64,000 nucleotides of DNA from Ancylostoma caninum. Its lineage: Eukaryota > Nematoda > Chromadorea > Rhabditida > Ancylostomatidae. The position numbers and the translations under genes are program-made. Within the stretch, counting starts at the first letter, position 1. Every line of letters starts with the position of its first letter. Below are positions 47,801-58,826 of this stretch, piece by piece. The notes beneath the pieces are model-generated. The model searched no databases. It saw only the letters and a list, made by a program, of their open reading frames with translations, and was not told the DNA's origin. The stretch covers positions 2,108,001 through 2,172,000 of the forward strand of contig JBAJFG010000621.1 in assembly GCA_037903475.1 (NCBI GenBank), given 5' to 3'.

Positions 47801-48249
47801 AAACAAAGCGCCGTAAGGGGGCTAGAGCGGTTAGAGATACGGGGCGGCACTCATAGACACCGCAATCTTGAGGCGCAGACTGTGTGGCGAAATGGCCGAT
47901 TTCCATGGACGCAGACACGTTCGCTTCGGGACCCGAAATTTCGTCACTGCTGGCTCTCCCGCATGCACGGGATGGTGATTTCATCACCTTCGCTGGCGGT
48001 CTCGCCGCATAGGAGTGAGGGAGTGTTTACGAGCTTTCAGGCTGCACAATGTACGCAGCAGAAAAGCCAGCCTTCCACTGATGCGACGCTGAGTGCACTT
48101 GCAGGAAGAAATGGACGGGTGCTATGAGAGCTGCAGCGTCTCGGAAGCTCGGGAGGGTGGACCTACGCGGTCGCCTCATTTGGTGGGTGCTATTGCCGCA
48201 TCGCCTCTAAATAGGAAGGCATGACATTGTATATCCAATCAACTAAATA
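47801..48249. other. GC-rich flank of the minisatellite
   Basis: No gene supported. Frames on both strands (47799-47987 minus, 47882-48127 plus) are open, but neither has splice sites or a known motif. Confidence 0.35.
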
Positions 48250-50880
48250 CGGATACGGGTCCACCGATGGAGAAAGGGCCCGCCGTGGCCCAGTGCTGTG
48301 GGGAACGCCATGAGGTGGGTCCAGCTATGGAGAAATGGCCCGCCGTGGCCCAGTGGTGCGGGGAACGCCAAGAAACGGCTCCACCGATGGAGAAAGGGCC
48401 CGCCGTGGCCCAGTGGTGCGGGGAACGCCAAGAAACGGGTCCACCGATGGAGAAAGGGCCCGCCGTGGCCCAGTGGTGCGAGAAACTCCATGACATGGGT
48501 CCATCGATGGAGAAAGGGCCCGCCGTGGCCCAGTGGTGCGGGGAATGCCAAGAAACGGCTCCACCGATGGAGAAGGGGCCCGCCGTGGCCCAGTGCTGTG
48601 GGGAACGCTATGAGGTGGGTCCAGCTAAGGAGAAATGGCCCGCTAGGGCCCAATGGAGCGGGGGACGCCAAGATACGGGTCCACCGATGGAGAAAAGGCC
48701 CGCCGTGGCCCAGTGCTGTGGGGAACGCCAAGAAACGGGTCCACCGATGGAGAAAGGGCCCGCCGTGGCCCAGTGGTGCGGGGAATGCCAAGAAACGGCT
48801 CCACCGATGGAGAAGGGGCCCGCCGTGGCCCAGTGCTGTGGGGAACGCTATGAGGTGGGTCCAGCTAAGGAGAAATGGCCCGCTAGGGCCCAATGGAGCG
48901 GGGGACGCCAAGATACGGGTCCACCGATGGAGAAAAGGCCCGCCGTGGCCCAGTGCTGTGGGGAACGCCAAGAAACGGGTCCACCGATGGAGAAAGGGCC
49001 CGCCGTGGCCCAGTGCTGTGGGGAACGCCATGAGGTGGGTCCAGCTATGGAGAAATGGCCCGCTAGGGCCCAATGGAGCGGGGGACGCCAAGATACGGGT
49101 CCACCGATGGAGAAAAGGCCCGTCGTGGCCCAGTGGTGCGAGAAACTCCATGACATGGGTCCATCGATGGAGAAAGGGCCCGCCGTGGCCCAGTGCTGTG
49201 GTGAACGCCAAGAAACGGGTCCACCGATGGAGAAAGGGACCGCCGTGGCCCAGTGGTGCGAGAAACTCCATGACATGGGTCCATCGATGGAGAAAGGGCC
49301 CGCCGTGGCCCAGTGCTGTGGGGAGCGCCATGAGGTGGGTCCAGTTATGGAGAAAAGGCTCGCTAGGGCCCAATGGAGCGGGGAACGCCAAGAAACGGGT
49401 CCACCGATGGAGAAAGGGCCCGCCGTGGCCCAGTGCTGTGGGGAACGCCATGAGGTGGGTCCAGCTATGGAGAAATGGCCCGCTAGGGCCCAATGGAGCG
49501 GGGGACGCCAAGATACGGGTCCACCGATGGAGAAAAGGCCCGTCGTGGCCCAGTGGTGCGAGAAACTCCATGACATGGGTCCATCGATGGAGAAAGGGCC
49601 GCCAGGGCCCAGTGGAGCGGGGGACGCCAGATACGGGTCCACCGATGGAGAAAAGGCCCGCCGTGGCGCCATGTGGGTGCGGAGAAAAGGCTCCATGACA
49701 TGGGGTCCACGATGGAGAAAGGGCCCGCCGTGGCCCAGTGCTGTGGGGAACGCCATGAGGTGGGTCCATCGATGGAGAAAAGGCCCGCCAGGGCCCAGTG
49801 GAGCGGGGGACGCCAAGATACGGGTCCACCGATGGAGAAAAGGCCCGCCGTGGCCCAGTGGTGCGGGGAACGCCAAGAAACGGGTCCACCGATGGAGAAA
49901 AGGCCCGCCGTGGCCCAGTGGTGCGAGAAACTCCATGACATGGGTCCACGATGGAGAAAGGGCCCGCCGTGGCCCAGTGCTGTGGGGAACGCCAAGAAAC
50001 GGGTCCACCGATGGAGAAAGGGCCCGCCGTGGCCCAGTGGTGCGGGGAACGCCAAGAAACGGGTCCACCGATGGAGAAAGGGCCCGCCGTGGCCCAGTGG
50101 TGCGGGGAACGCCAAGAAACGGGTCCACCGATGGAGAAAGGGCCCGCCGTGGCCCAGTGCTGTGGGGAACGCCAAGAAACGGGTCCACCGATGGAGAAAG
50201 GGCCCGCCGTGGCCCAGTGGTGCGGGGAACGCCGAGAACGGGTCCACCGATGGAGAAAGGGCCCGCCGTGGCCCAGTGCTGTGGGGAACGCCAAGAAACG
50301 GGTCCACCGATGGAGAAAGGGCCCGCCGTGGCCCAGTGGTGCGGGGAACGCCAGACACGGGTCCACCGATGGAGAAAGGGCCCGCCGTGGCCCAGTGGTG
50401 CGGGGAACGCCAAGAAACGGGTCCACCGATGGAGAAAGGGCCCGCCGTGGCCCAGTGGTGCGGGGAACGCCGAGACACGGGTCCACCGATGGAGAAAGGG
50501 CCCGCCGTGGCCCAGTGCTGTGGGGAACGCCAAGAAACGGGTCCACCGATGGAGAAAGGGCCCGCCGTGGCCCAGTGCTGTGGGGAGCGCCATGAGGTGG
50601 GTCCAGTTATGGAGAAAAGGCTCGCTAGGGCCCAATGGAGCGGGGGACGCCAAGATACGGGTCCACCGATGGAGAAAAGGCCCGCCGTGGCCCAGTGGTG
50701 CGAGAAACTCCATGACATGGGTCCACCGATGGAGAAAGGGCCCGCCGTGGCCCAGTGCTGTGGGGAGCGCCATGAGGTGAGTCCAGTTATGGAGAAAAGG
50801 CCCGCTAGGGCCCAATGGAGTCCGTCCGCCGATGGAGAACGCGTCTGCGTTGGCCCGATAGTGAGGAATACGCACGAATA
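48250..50880. repeat. 60-bp minisatellite array, about 43 units, with higher-order repeats
   Basis: Tandem 60-bp units, GGGTCCACCGATGGAGAAAG then GGCCCGCCGTGGCCCAG then a variable block, span about 2.6 kb. At least four unit classes differ in that block: GGTGCGGGGAACGCC, GCTGTGGGGAACGCCATGAG, GGAGCGGGGGACGCC and GGTGCGAGAAACTCC. Units are ordered in higher-order repeats. Bases 48505-48775 equal 48745-49015 (240-bp shift), and 48961-49182 equal 49381-49602 (420-bp shift). From about 49970 to 50580 one class dominates. The last unit (50820-50880) is strongly diverged. All six frames are open over more than 1 kb because the main unit contains no stop triplet on either strand. One-base indels near 49600-49720, 49948 and 50238 shift the register and argue against coding. 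Confidence 0.97.
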
Positions 50881-51117
50881 CGCCATACGATGGGGAACGA
50901 ACTTCTCATTTGCATACTCAACTCATGAGAAGGACTTCATGTTTGGGCCCATTGGAAGATTTGTATGCTTCTCTCATACGTAACTTATAAGAAGCTCAGT
51001 TAATGATTAATTTTACTTATCTGCTGATTTTCTAAGCATTTTGCACGTGTGGAGCTTTTGCACATGCCTCAAGTGGCTGCCCCACCCCACTTTCTAGCGT
51101 CCCAAAGGGGCGCTAGT
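50881..51117. other. Right flank of the minisatellite
   Basis: Nothing recognised. The first bases may be a further decayed unit (TACGATGGGGAACGAAC at about 50885). Confidence 0.4.
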
Positions 51118-51265
51118 CATTCGAAAATTCGAATATTCGAAATTTTCGTTTTTCGAATATATTCGGAATTCGAATATTCGAAAAAGTCAACTTTCGAATA
51201 TATTCGATTATTCGAATATTCGAAACCCCCACTATTTGAATGCGTCACCCGAATATTCGACATTC
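51118..51265. repeat. TTCGAATATTCGAA palindromic repeat block, copy 1
   Basis: Interlocking palindromes of TTCGAATATTCGAA, separated by short spacers TTTTCGTTTT and AAAGTCAACTT. The order over about 105 bp (51120-51226) matches 52806-52915, so these are two copies of one repeat 1.69 kb apart in the same orientation. Confidence 0.82.
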
Positions 51266-52727
51266 TAATCACGCGAAATAGATCGGAGACATTTGCCTTG
51301 TGCTGGCTTAGTTTTGTATCGGAAGAAGGCATCCTAGTGTACAGAGTAGTCCTACGGCAATTTCCTTTCGGGCAACTTGCAACACCTTTTAGTCATACAT
51401 TACGCTCTCAATGAAGAGTTTGGAGAGGATTATTGGATGTTGACATAAGTCCTTGCGCTTTCTTTCGGTCGCAATTTTTTTCACGTACCATTACCATTCT
51501 TTTACAAAGTGCTTACAATCGTAAGAGAGCGCTTTTCCTTTTCTGCAATTCTGTCATCATGAGGTCTTCCAAAAATGATAACTCACCAAGTTTTCACGCT
51601 TAGGGAGGAAAATGCCAAGTTGAAAAAAAGACATCATTTTCTCTCTAAATTTAATAGGAACAGAAAGCATGCGATGCTGCGCCAACGCGTAGGTTCGGTG
51701 GAACTTAAACGTGAAAGAATACTATGAGCCAAGTTCTCGGAAAGCAGCTTTGATGATCTTGGCTGGGTGGCACCAGAGGTTACCAACGGGTAGGATTTTC
51801 GAGCCGATCCGATTGGATTTTCTGAGTGGACGGCTGAATTACTCCATTTGAATAGTGCCTCTGAGAGGTGCGGTGCCCGTCTAGACCATGCAATTCCTGT
51901 CAAGTTATCACCACGCCTTCATGGAAGAAATTTGGCTGATTGTGATGGCATCTCCGAGACAAACTTGTAGAGAAAAATATGTCTTTTGTTATGAGGCAGC
52001 CGATGAGTGACTGTTTCTAACACAACTCGCATGAGTAGTCTGAGTTCTGGTGGTCTTTTGGACTTTCTTACTGAATGATAGGAGGAGCAGTGTCGATAAA
52101 GCTGTTTTTTATGCACACAACGTTCAACCTCGTAGTGCTGAACCTCAAGCAAATTGTTTAAGAAGAGTCGGTTGTAACATTCTTGTAGAGCAAGACTAGC
52201 GCTATCGAATCGTTATGTCTCGTAACCGAAAGGAAAAAAACAGTGAGCGTGGATGACAGTACGTTTCTTGCGGATATGGCATGTCGCGCAGCCGCGACGC
52301 CCGCGCTGGAGTCGCCACTATAGTGGCGAATCAGAGTATTAATGGTAGTTTTTCAATCACATCTGATGTTAACTATCAAGAAAACCTGGCCGCGTGTTTT
52401 CCGAAAAACGCACCGCCATCGGAGCTCACTCTGAGCGGTGAAAACTGCAACTGAAAAAAAAGCGCAAAGACTTATAGCAACACCCAATACTTTGCTTTTG
52501 CTTTTCTTGGTACTCAATTTTTTTTAAATTTAATTTTTGATTAGTTTTCTGGATTCATTTGCTTGGATTAGTTGAACTCACTTGAAATTTTGGTTCTTGA
52601 GTTGATTTGTTTGGATTAAATGATGGTCTCTTGCCGGTTTTTTGCGACAATAAATTCGAAGGTGGCAGCAAAAGGTGATACAGATTGCTAGAGTCTTGGG
52701 TCTATCTAACATTTCAATCTAGGACCT
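51266..52727. other. Non-coding stretch with an 18-bp perfect palindrome
   Basis: No gene supported. TCGCCACTATAGTGGCGA at 52312-52329 is a perfect palindrome inside a GC-rich patch (52282-52330). Confidence 0.45.
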
Positions 52728-52922
52728 TCATTCGAATGATTTATTCGAATAATTTATTCGAACAATTATTCGAAATTCGAATATTCGAAAAACCCGATTT
52801 TCGAATATATATTCGAAAATTCGAATATTCGAAATTTCCGTTTTTCGAATATATTCGAAATTCGAATATTCGAAAAGGTCAATTTCCGAATATATTCAAT
52901 TATTCGAATACTCGAAATTTTC
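52728..52922. repeat. TTCGAATATTCGAA palindromic repeat block, copy 2
   Basis: Same composition and order as 51118-51265, extended at the left by TTATTCGAATAATTTATTCG units like those at 47749-47800. AT-rich, self-complementary throughout. Confidence 0.82.
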
Positions 52923-52998
52923 TCAAAAATGTGCAAGTATAGTGAACAGATAGGTCCCGGGTAAACGGTCAATTCGGCTACATCAACACGTTTACTAT

Positions 52999-53019
52999 GG
53001 GTAATCTCAATGGTGCATC
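52999..53019. repeat. Family C end, partial copy
   Basis: GGGTAATCTCAATGGTGCAT matches the right end of 44100-44202. A CCCGGGTAAAC block at 52956-52966 may be the inner part of the same truncated copy. It lies 24 bases from the fold-back element that follows. Confidence 0.55.
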
Positions 53020-53043
53020 CCTCCCTGCACAGAAGTGTCTAAG

Positions 53044-53249
53044 TATACAGGAAGCTCCAAATGTTCGCAGTCAAGAGGGACGTGGCCACGACGCGGCTTT
53101 AGGCAGAGACACAGGCGCTCGGCATGCTGCCACTGGTTGGCTGCAGAGTCAGAGAAGCCAGAGGCAGCATAGAGAGCGCCTGTGTCTGATTAAGGAGCCG
53201 CGCCGTGGCCACGCCCTCTTGACTGCGGACATTTGGAGCTTCCTGTATA
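53044..53249. mobile_element. Fold-back MITE, 206 bp, long terminal repeats
   Basis: The left end TATACAGGAAGCTCCAAATG and the right end (reverse complement TATACAGGAAGCTCCAAATG) are identical. Pairing continues for about 80 bp: CGCAGTCAAGAGGG, CGTGGCCACG, GAGACACAGGCGCTC. Outer TA pairs are the likely target duplication. The arms are well preserved compared with other elements here, suggesting a younger insertion. Confidence 0.88.
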
Positions 53250-54699
53250 TGTTCGATAGGTCTAGATTCCGCTTGGGGCATAACCCTTAACTCACCCCAA
53301 ACTAGGAATAAGCCTTCAACTTCACATACACACAAATGCGATTAAGTTTGAAAAAATCGGATATCGTTGTGATCTTGAATGTTGTGAGATGAATAAAGCT
53401 TCGAACAATTGGCGGCAAGAATAAGTGGTATTCATAGGTAGAATTCGTAGAAGCACCTCATAAAGACAGAGGCTTTTAAGTCTGTGGCAGAAGTTTGACA
53501 GAGCTAGAGAGCCTTCCACAGCAGCCATTGTTCCCTAACAATACCAAGATTTATTCGGCGATCTTCTTAGCAAACCTTGCAAAATCCTGCAGTTATTCGA
53601 ACTTCGCTAACGAGCCACCTGAGTGGATATCGTCTAACAAGCTTTTATCTTCCGCTATACGGCCTTGTTATAAAGCTGTCTTAGGCAGCTATCGTAGTAG
53701 AAAAAAATATGTACATACATGCTCATATATGTATGTACTCAATAGGCGAATGAGGTGAAAAATTGCAACAACTCTGTTTCGATTCCTTATTACTCTTTTC
53801 AAGAAAAAAAAAACTTTTCCGATTGTCTCAACCTCGAATCATTCTACAGCTTCGCTTCCGAAGCCCTGACCCACCCGCTTCCTTGAAAAGGGAGGACGGA
53901 TACCACTGTCTCTTCTTTCCCTTCCACCTCTCCCCACTCTTCCTCATCCATCGTCTGTGACCGTCTAGACCCATAAGAACTGCAAATTCCACAAAGCATG
54001 ACGTATGACAGCGGGTTGGGAGCAAGAGTTTCTGTGGATCCAGTGGCATAACAGGCTGAACAGAAAGGGCAAACGATGTGAAGCCGCCATAATTCATAAA
54101 GTGCACCCGTGCCGCAGCTAAATAATGCAAGTTGGCACGCAAATAAAACAGTTGCAGTGATGAAATTCGAATATCTCATGTGATCCAGAGCAATACGTAT
54201 TAGTCTGCTGGTCAGGAAGTTCGGTGGCACACGCAGCGAATTCATCTAAATATGAGTTTCATATTTTTAGTTGAGTCCTCGGTGGAGAAGTAGAATGAAG
54301 CCGGGCTCCGTGGATGTCCGAAGCAAACGTTTCCATTCCCTCTCCTCCTGGAAGTTCCACGAACCTCCAGAAGAAATTAGTGCGTGATTTTAACTTCCGT
54401 ATTGTTTTCGAAGACCGGGCCCAGTGAAAAATCAAGCTCAGCGAAAGTCCCGAATATCGGCAGCTCCGCGAAACTTCCAATGTTATCAAGGTAGAACGAA
54501 CTTTGCAATCGACGTAGTGATGAGGCAAGACCTCATCCAATTTCAAAGAAGTTGATGAATTGCCATGGAAGATGTCAGCACGAACTCAGAGCCCGTTCCC
54601 AATATACTTTATCCAGTCGGATAAACGCGCTCTATTGGATATAGCAGTGTGCTTTAGAGAATCTGCTACCCAATAATAACATATCCGCGTATCCGACAA
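53250..54699. other. Non-coding stretch
   Basis: No gene supported. The two overlapping minus frames at 53828-54245 are open in different registers. An inverted pair GTACATACAT/ATGTATGTAC lies at 53711-53738. Confidence 0.35.
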
Positions 54700-54887
54700 A
54701 TAAAAACTTTGTATTAGTTTGTTTTTAATTGTTTATCCTCACTAATATTTTCAATATAATTTTTATTTATTATTTATTATTATAATTAATATTTTTATTA
54801 ATTTTATTTTCTATCTTGGTCCCCAAAGCGACCCCACTTTTTTCCCACGCCCCCCCCCCTCCCGCCCACTTTCTGCGTCCGCCACTG
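54700..54887 (-). repeat. Family D repeat, copy 3
   Basis: Read on the minus strand: CAGTGGCGGACGCAGAAAGT, GGGCGGGAGG, a run of ten G (54850-54859), GCGTGGGAAAAAAGTGGGG, GGGGACC, then an AT-rich tail of TAATAAA-like units to about 54700. Clear match to 19870-20057 and 44345-44560. Confidence 0.65.
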
Positions 54888-55609
54888 CCGCGGTGTTATC
54901 CTTCCCACGGTCAAATATATTGGACACGGCTCCAGATGTCGTAGGAAGCTTTTTTCGCCCCAAGAAAAATATGTTCAAAGAATGTGCTGACTGAATGTAA
55001 CTGCGCGGACCTTTAAACAGAAAATTTATTTCGAAAAATTTCGCTGCTGGAATCAACGACCAGGATGGTGGGGAATCAGTGTGCCTCTGAATATGATGAT
55101 AGCTCTAGTTTCGTCTCTTAAAAGGATGAGCATCTTTTCGTCCTAGCGCACCCCCTCCCCCCTGCCACCTTCCATTCAAACCCAGAATGAAAGCGGATAA
55201 TGTGAGGAAAATTAATTTGCTTGAAATTCAAATTTGGCGCATGATGTCTCCCTCAACTTTTTAAAAACTCTTTCAACGACCTAGTAATCGCATGTCAACA
55301 GAAATATCCAAATTCGTAGAACATGTCGCTATAAGGAGGTAGGAACACATAAAACTTCGTGGAAAGGTAGATAGTCCTTCTCAGAGAGCTAATAAAAAAG
55401 GTGTGATTAAATTTGGAAAGTGCTGACAACGACCCAGCACCGGCATTGGACTTCATCTGTGCACGCACAGATGCAGATGTCCACACACGATTCACAGTAA
55501 TGCAGCGTCCGTTTTTTACAGCCAGGAAAATTTATTGCAAATCATGTGATTCTGCTGCAAATTTCACACTATGCTTGCTGCATTCATTCATTACGCGAAA
55601 CTACACATA
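54888..55609. other. Non-coding stretch
   Basis: Nothing recognised. CACCCCCTCCCCCCTGCCACC at 55148-55168 is C-rich and may be another family D fragment. Confidence 0.35.
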
Positions 55610-55724
55610 AGCAATGTGAAGACCGTGCTCCTACCTCTTAAGTTTAGAAAGAGTTTGTCGTGCTTGTAGCTGTACGACAAACTTTGGCTAAACCTAAGAA
55701 GGAGGAGCAGGGTTTTCACATTGC
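55610..55724. mobile_element. Fold-back MITE, 115 bp
   Basis: AGCAATGTGAAGACCGTGCT pairs with AGCAGGGTTTTCACATTGCT. Inner arms AGAGTTTGTCGTGC and GTACGACAAACTTT continue the stem around a small loop, so the element is one long hairpin. TA flanks both ends (55608-55609 and 55725-55726). The size and shape resemble microRNA-like or siRNA-producing hairpins, but no expression can be inferred. Confidence 0.75.
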
Positions 55725-56095
55725 TAGCTCGTAAGAGAAGAAGTCAAACCGATGAGCAGCTCAATAGGCATATGTAGAGTTCATGTCTCTTCGTGAGCAG
55801 TGCTCAAGAAGACAGCCGTAGTCGTGACCTGCAAAAATAATGACAAATAATGGGTGAAAAAAGAGCTGAGAGAAAGTGAAAAAAATGATTCGACGTAAGA
55901 AAACTGAGTAGATCTGCATGGGTTCTAATATGATGATTGATGAGGTCTTAATCACAGTGCCAAAAATACAAAGTTTGGATAAATGATAAGCTCTTGCTGC
56001 GAAGTAACCATGAAGATGAAAAGAATACAGCACTTAATCAAACTGATCCGTACTACAAGTGTCAGATTTATCTGATAATGAGCTACACAAATGTA
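55725..56095. other. Stretch without a gene
   Basis: The minus frame 55761-56033 is open and begins hydrophobic. A splice acceptor-like TTTTTGCAG lies inside it near 55832. No partner exon found. Confidence 0.3.
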
Positions 56096-57395
56096 CAGGG
56101 TGGCTGTTAAGTATGGATCGCGTTTTTTGAAGGTGAGAAAGGAAATAGGAAAGCAGCTATCACCTAAATCTTGTGATGATACGATAACTAGTGGCTTTCG
56201 TGGTTAGCATGAGAATTTTGGTTCCCCTGCTTGGACTCTTCCAGAAGTTATAAAACGATTCCCTCATCTACTGCCATCAGTGGACCTCAGTTGTTGCACA
56301 CTCCATGTTACTGAATTTGCTAAACGCTCTGATTTCTCCGCACTAACAGAAGGAAATATTGTCAAACATCAAAGTGGGACAGGCCGTATTGCTCCACTCC
56401 AGAAACCAGAGCGACCTCGATCCATTCGCTCTTCACGTTGACGTGGCATCATCGAGAAGTGCATCGCCTGCGACAATTCCTTCACATTGAATCGCGTGGC
56501 TTCCAACTCGAATATCTCCACAGACACTGTTCAGAAGATCGCGAAACTTGGGCTGGGGCTGTGCAGTTACTGAACGTTTGAAACAGCACACTGTCAGGTT
56601 GGGTGAACAGGGAACTTTTGAATTAGGCAAAAAAGTTTCCAAAAGAAATCTTCGTGGCCGCCTCCTCAACCTCGCTTTTGTTGATTGAGAAGTTTTCACT
56701 GTTTGGGCTGCGTGAATTCCATATGAGCCAACACGACCACTGTCATTGTATCGTAGTACAATGAAGAAATAGGTGACAAGCGAATGAGCTCTCTTTCTTT
56801 AGTCTGCTATGGTCTGGGATGAATTGACCTCAGAAAGGCCTTCTTCGCTGTTTTTCGTGACGAAATTGCCGAAAGTTGACGCAGGTTTTCATCAGAAGGA
56901 CATCTTACGCTATGTACTCCTTCCAGAGACCAACAGACACGGATGCACAAAGTGGTTTACCTCGGAGCAAGGGTAGGCCTCTCATTTGGCCACAAAATCC
57001 ACTTTCGCCTTGTGTGACTCTGACTTTCCCTATTGGTAAGACTAAGATATACGGTTCTCCTTCTCCCTGATCTCAATCCGCTGGTCTACCTCGTTTGGGG
57101 CTTCTTAGAGGTCAAGATGTCCGCTACTAGCCATGGAGGTGTGAACTCCCTCAGGGCAGCATTTGCGAGGGAGTGGAGCAAGACCGACGTCGACCTCTCG
57201 CGGCCAACTGAAGTCTTACTTGAGGGGCGACTGAGGGCCTGCACCGATGCCGAATCAGACGTCTTCGAGCAGGACCTTTACCTGGTGATGGCCAATGCTT
57301 GTGCAAAACAAGTAAACAATATGGTATCGCAAAATCCTACTTCATTGGAGAAGAAAGTTAGAAAATTGAGCGATCCATACTTAACAGCCACCCTG
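56096..57395 (+). mobile_element. Full-length dead Tc1/mariner transposon
   Basis: Perfect 26-bp terminal inverted repeats begin CAGGGTGGCTGTTAAGTATG (56096-56121; complement 57370-57395). TA precedes the left end; the right flank is ATATA. The interior is a transposase pseudogene on the plus strand. A helix-turn-helix-like SNISTDTVQKIAKLGLG lies near 56506-56556. A VFVDRG-equivalent region (SLFFVTKLPK) lies near 56845. The C-terminal motif PDLNPLVYLVWGFLEVK (57067-57117) continues in a frame open to 57419. Frameshifts and stops interrupt every frame before that. In related proteins the motif is NPLDY and its aspartate is the third catalytic residue; here it is valine (inference). At 1.3 kb the element has the normal full length. 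Confidence 0.88.
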
Positions 57396-57689
57396 ATATA
57401 TCTTGGACATATAAGATAATACTTATGTAACAAGTCGTTTGGAAGAAAGCACCGGAACGGTCAATGGACTATTGAAGACTGGGATTTAAAGGAACAATAT
57501 CTCAGATAACTGGATAGGACAAAGGCAGCAGAACCTGCCTAGCCACACCCCCCAAGAAATGGAAGACAGACATTGCTGCAAAAAAGAAGTGCTGCATTTC
57601 GACTGCTAAGGGCAGCAAACCCCGCGTTTCGGCTGCGTTGAGACGGCTAGTTGCTGCTCGATTGACTGTAGTGCCGTTCAACCTGCGTT

Positions 57690-58140
57690 CTGCCCCTCAC
57701 GTCCTGCGTTCTACCTGCTCTTTGCCACGTGGGGACCCGCCCCCTGGGAGGTGTATATAAGTCGGTGGTTGAGCACCAGAGCCTAGTCGTGTCTCCGCTT
57801 CGGAGGAGGCAATGCGAGCCCTGCGAGACTCGTCAGGGGGGGAGGGGCAGGTACATAAAACCGTGGTCCAGCACAACAATCGGTTATGTGTGCGGTGCAG
57901 ATGCGTGCAGGTGCGGCCCGGACCTGGGAATCCGCCACGGAACCGCTACGTCCACCAAGCGCTGCCGCGGAAAGCGCGTACGGGTTCGGGACTATTTTTG
58001 GATGAGCTTGGGTAAGCGTCTACTTACCCAAGTCTACAGTAGGAACACAGCCCTGCGCCCAGATACAGCTGGGATCCCAGGTTTGAGAAATGCAAACCAG
58101 TTCATCGCCCCCGAAACACAGACTTCCGGGGGCGAACGCA
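57690..58140 (+). promoter_or_regulatory. GC-rich segment with TATA box and two strong hairpins
   Basis: GC rises sharply here. TATATAAG at 57754-57761 lies 25-35 bases upstream of GGTTGAGCACCAGAGCC, the layout of a core promoter. Downstream are two perfect hairpins: CTTGGGTAAG (58007-58016) facing CTTACCCAAG (58023-58032), and TCGCCCCCG (58105-58113) facing CGGGGGCGA (58127-58135). The segment could be an LTR plus leader of a retrotransposon (a TGTAACA start is possible near 57426), a structured non-coding RNA gene, or a gene promoter. No second LTR is in the window. Frames at 57729-58181 are open on the plus strand but unsupported. Confidence 0.4.
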
Positions 58141-58826
58141 GCTCATGGGGCGACAAAATAAGCTTTCACCACGCGATGTAACTGCTGTTGATACATGTCC
58201 CTCCTAAGTTCGCTGTCCCGGAGTCTCTGAGATGGATGGGGGAAAGGTGCTCCAACGCAGTGAAAAACCCTGAAATCTAGTGAAAACGGGCAAAGCGACA
58301 AATCAGACTGTCTCAGGAGTCGCATGGACCGAATTTGGTAGGAATTGCAGTGTTGTCGAAAATCCCTGCGAGGAATATTCTTTCTGAATTGAAGATTTTT
58401 CCTCCTTCACACTGCTCATCCTACCTTTTCTCCTTTTCAGGTTAAACGTGGAAGAAGAAGCTGGTGCGCTATGGGGTGTGTTGGAATGGAAATTACGTAG
58501 CTCTCCTTCTTTTCTATTCTCTTGTTTGTAATTGGTCTGTCGGCTCCTTTTGCCCTACCTAGACTACCGGTTTACGCTTCGAGTAGTATAGCATCTAGCC
58601 CTGCAATTTCGATTTGAGTGTATATTGATTTTCGGCTGCCAATCACCAACATCGAACTGCCCACAATCCGTGCTCATCAAAAACCCCTACTAAATCAAGA
58701 AACAGTAAACAGGACGAGTAGCCAGTACCATAAATCTCCAGACACGGATCAATCTCTCGATAAACATAGTTCTTAGCCCTCCCCCTGAAAAACTATGTAC
58801 CTCTATCGGCTTTATTTTGAAGAATA

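Noticed and set aside
48243..50983. Very long ORFs (up to 837 codons) on both strands
   Set aside because: They result from a 60-bp repeat lacking stop triplets. All six frames are open, frames shift at one-base indels, and no start, splice site or domain is special to one frame.
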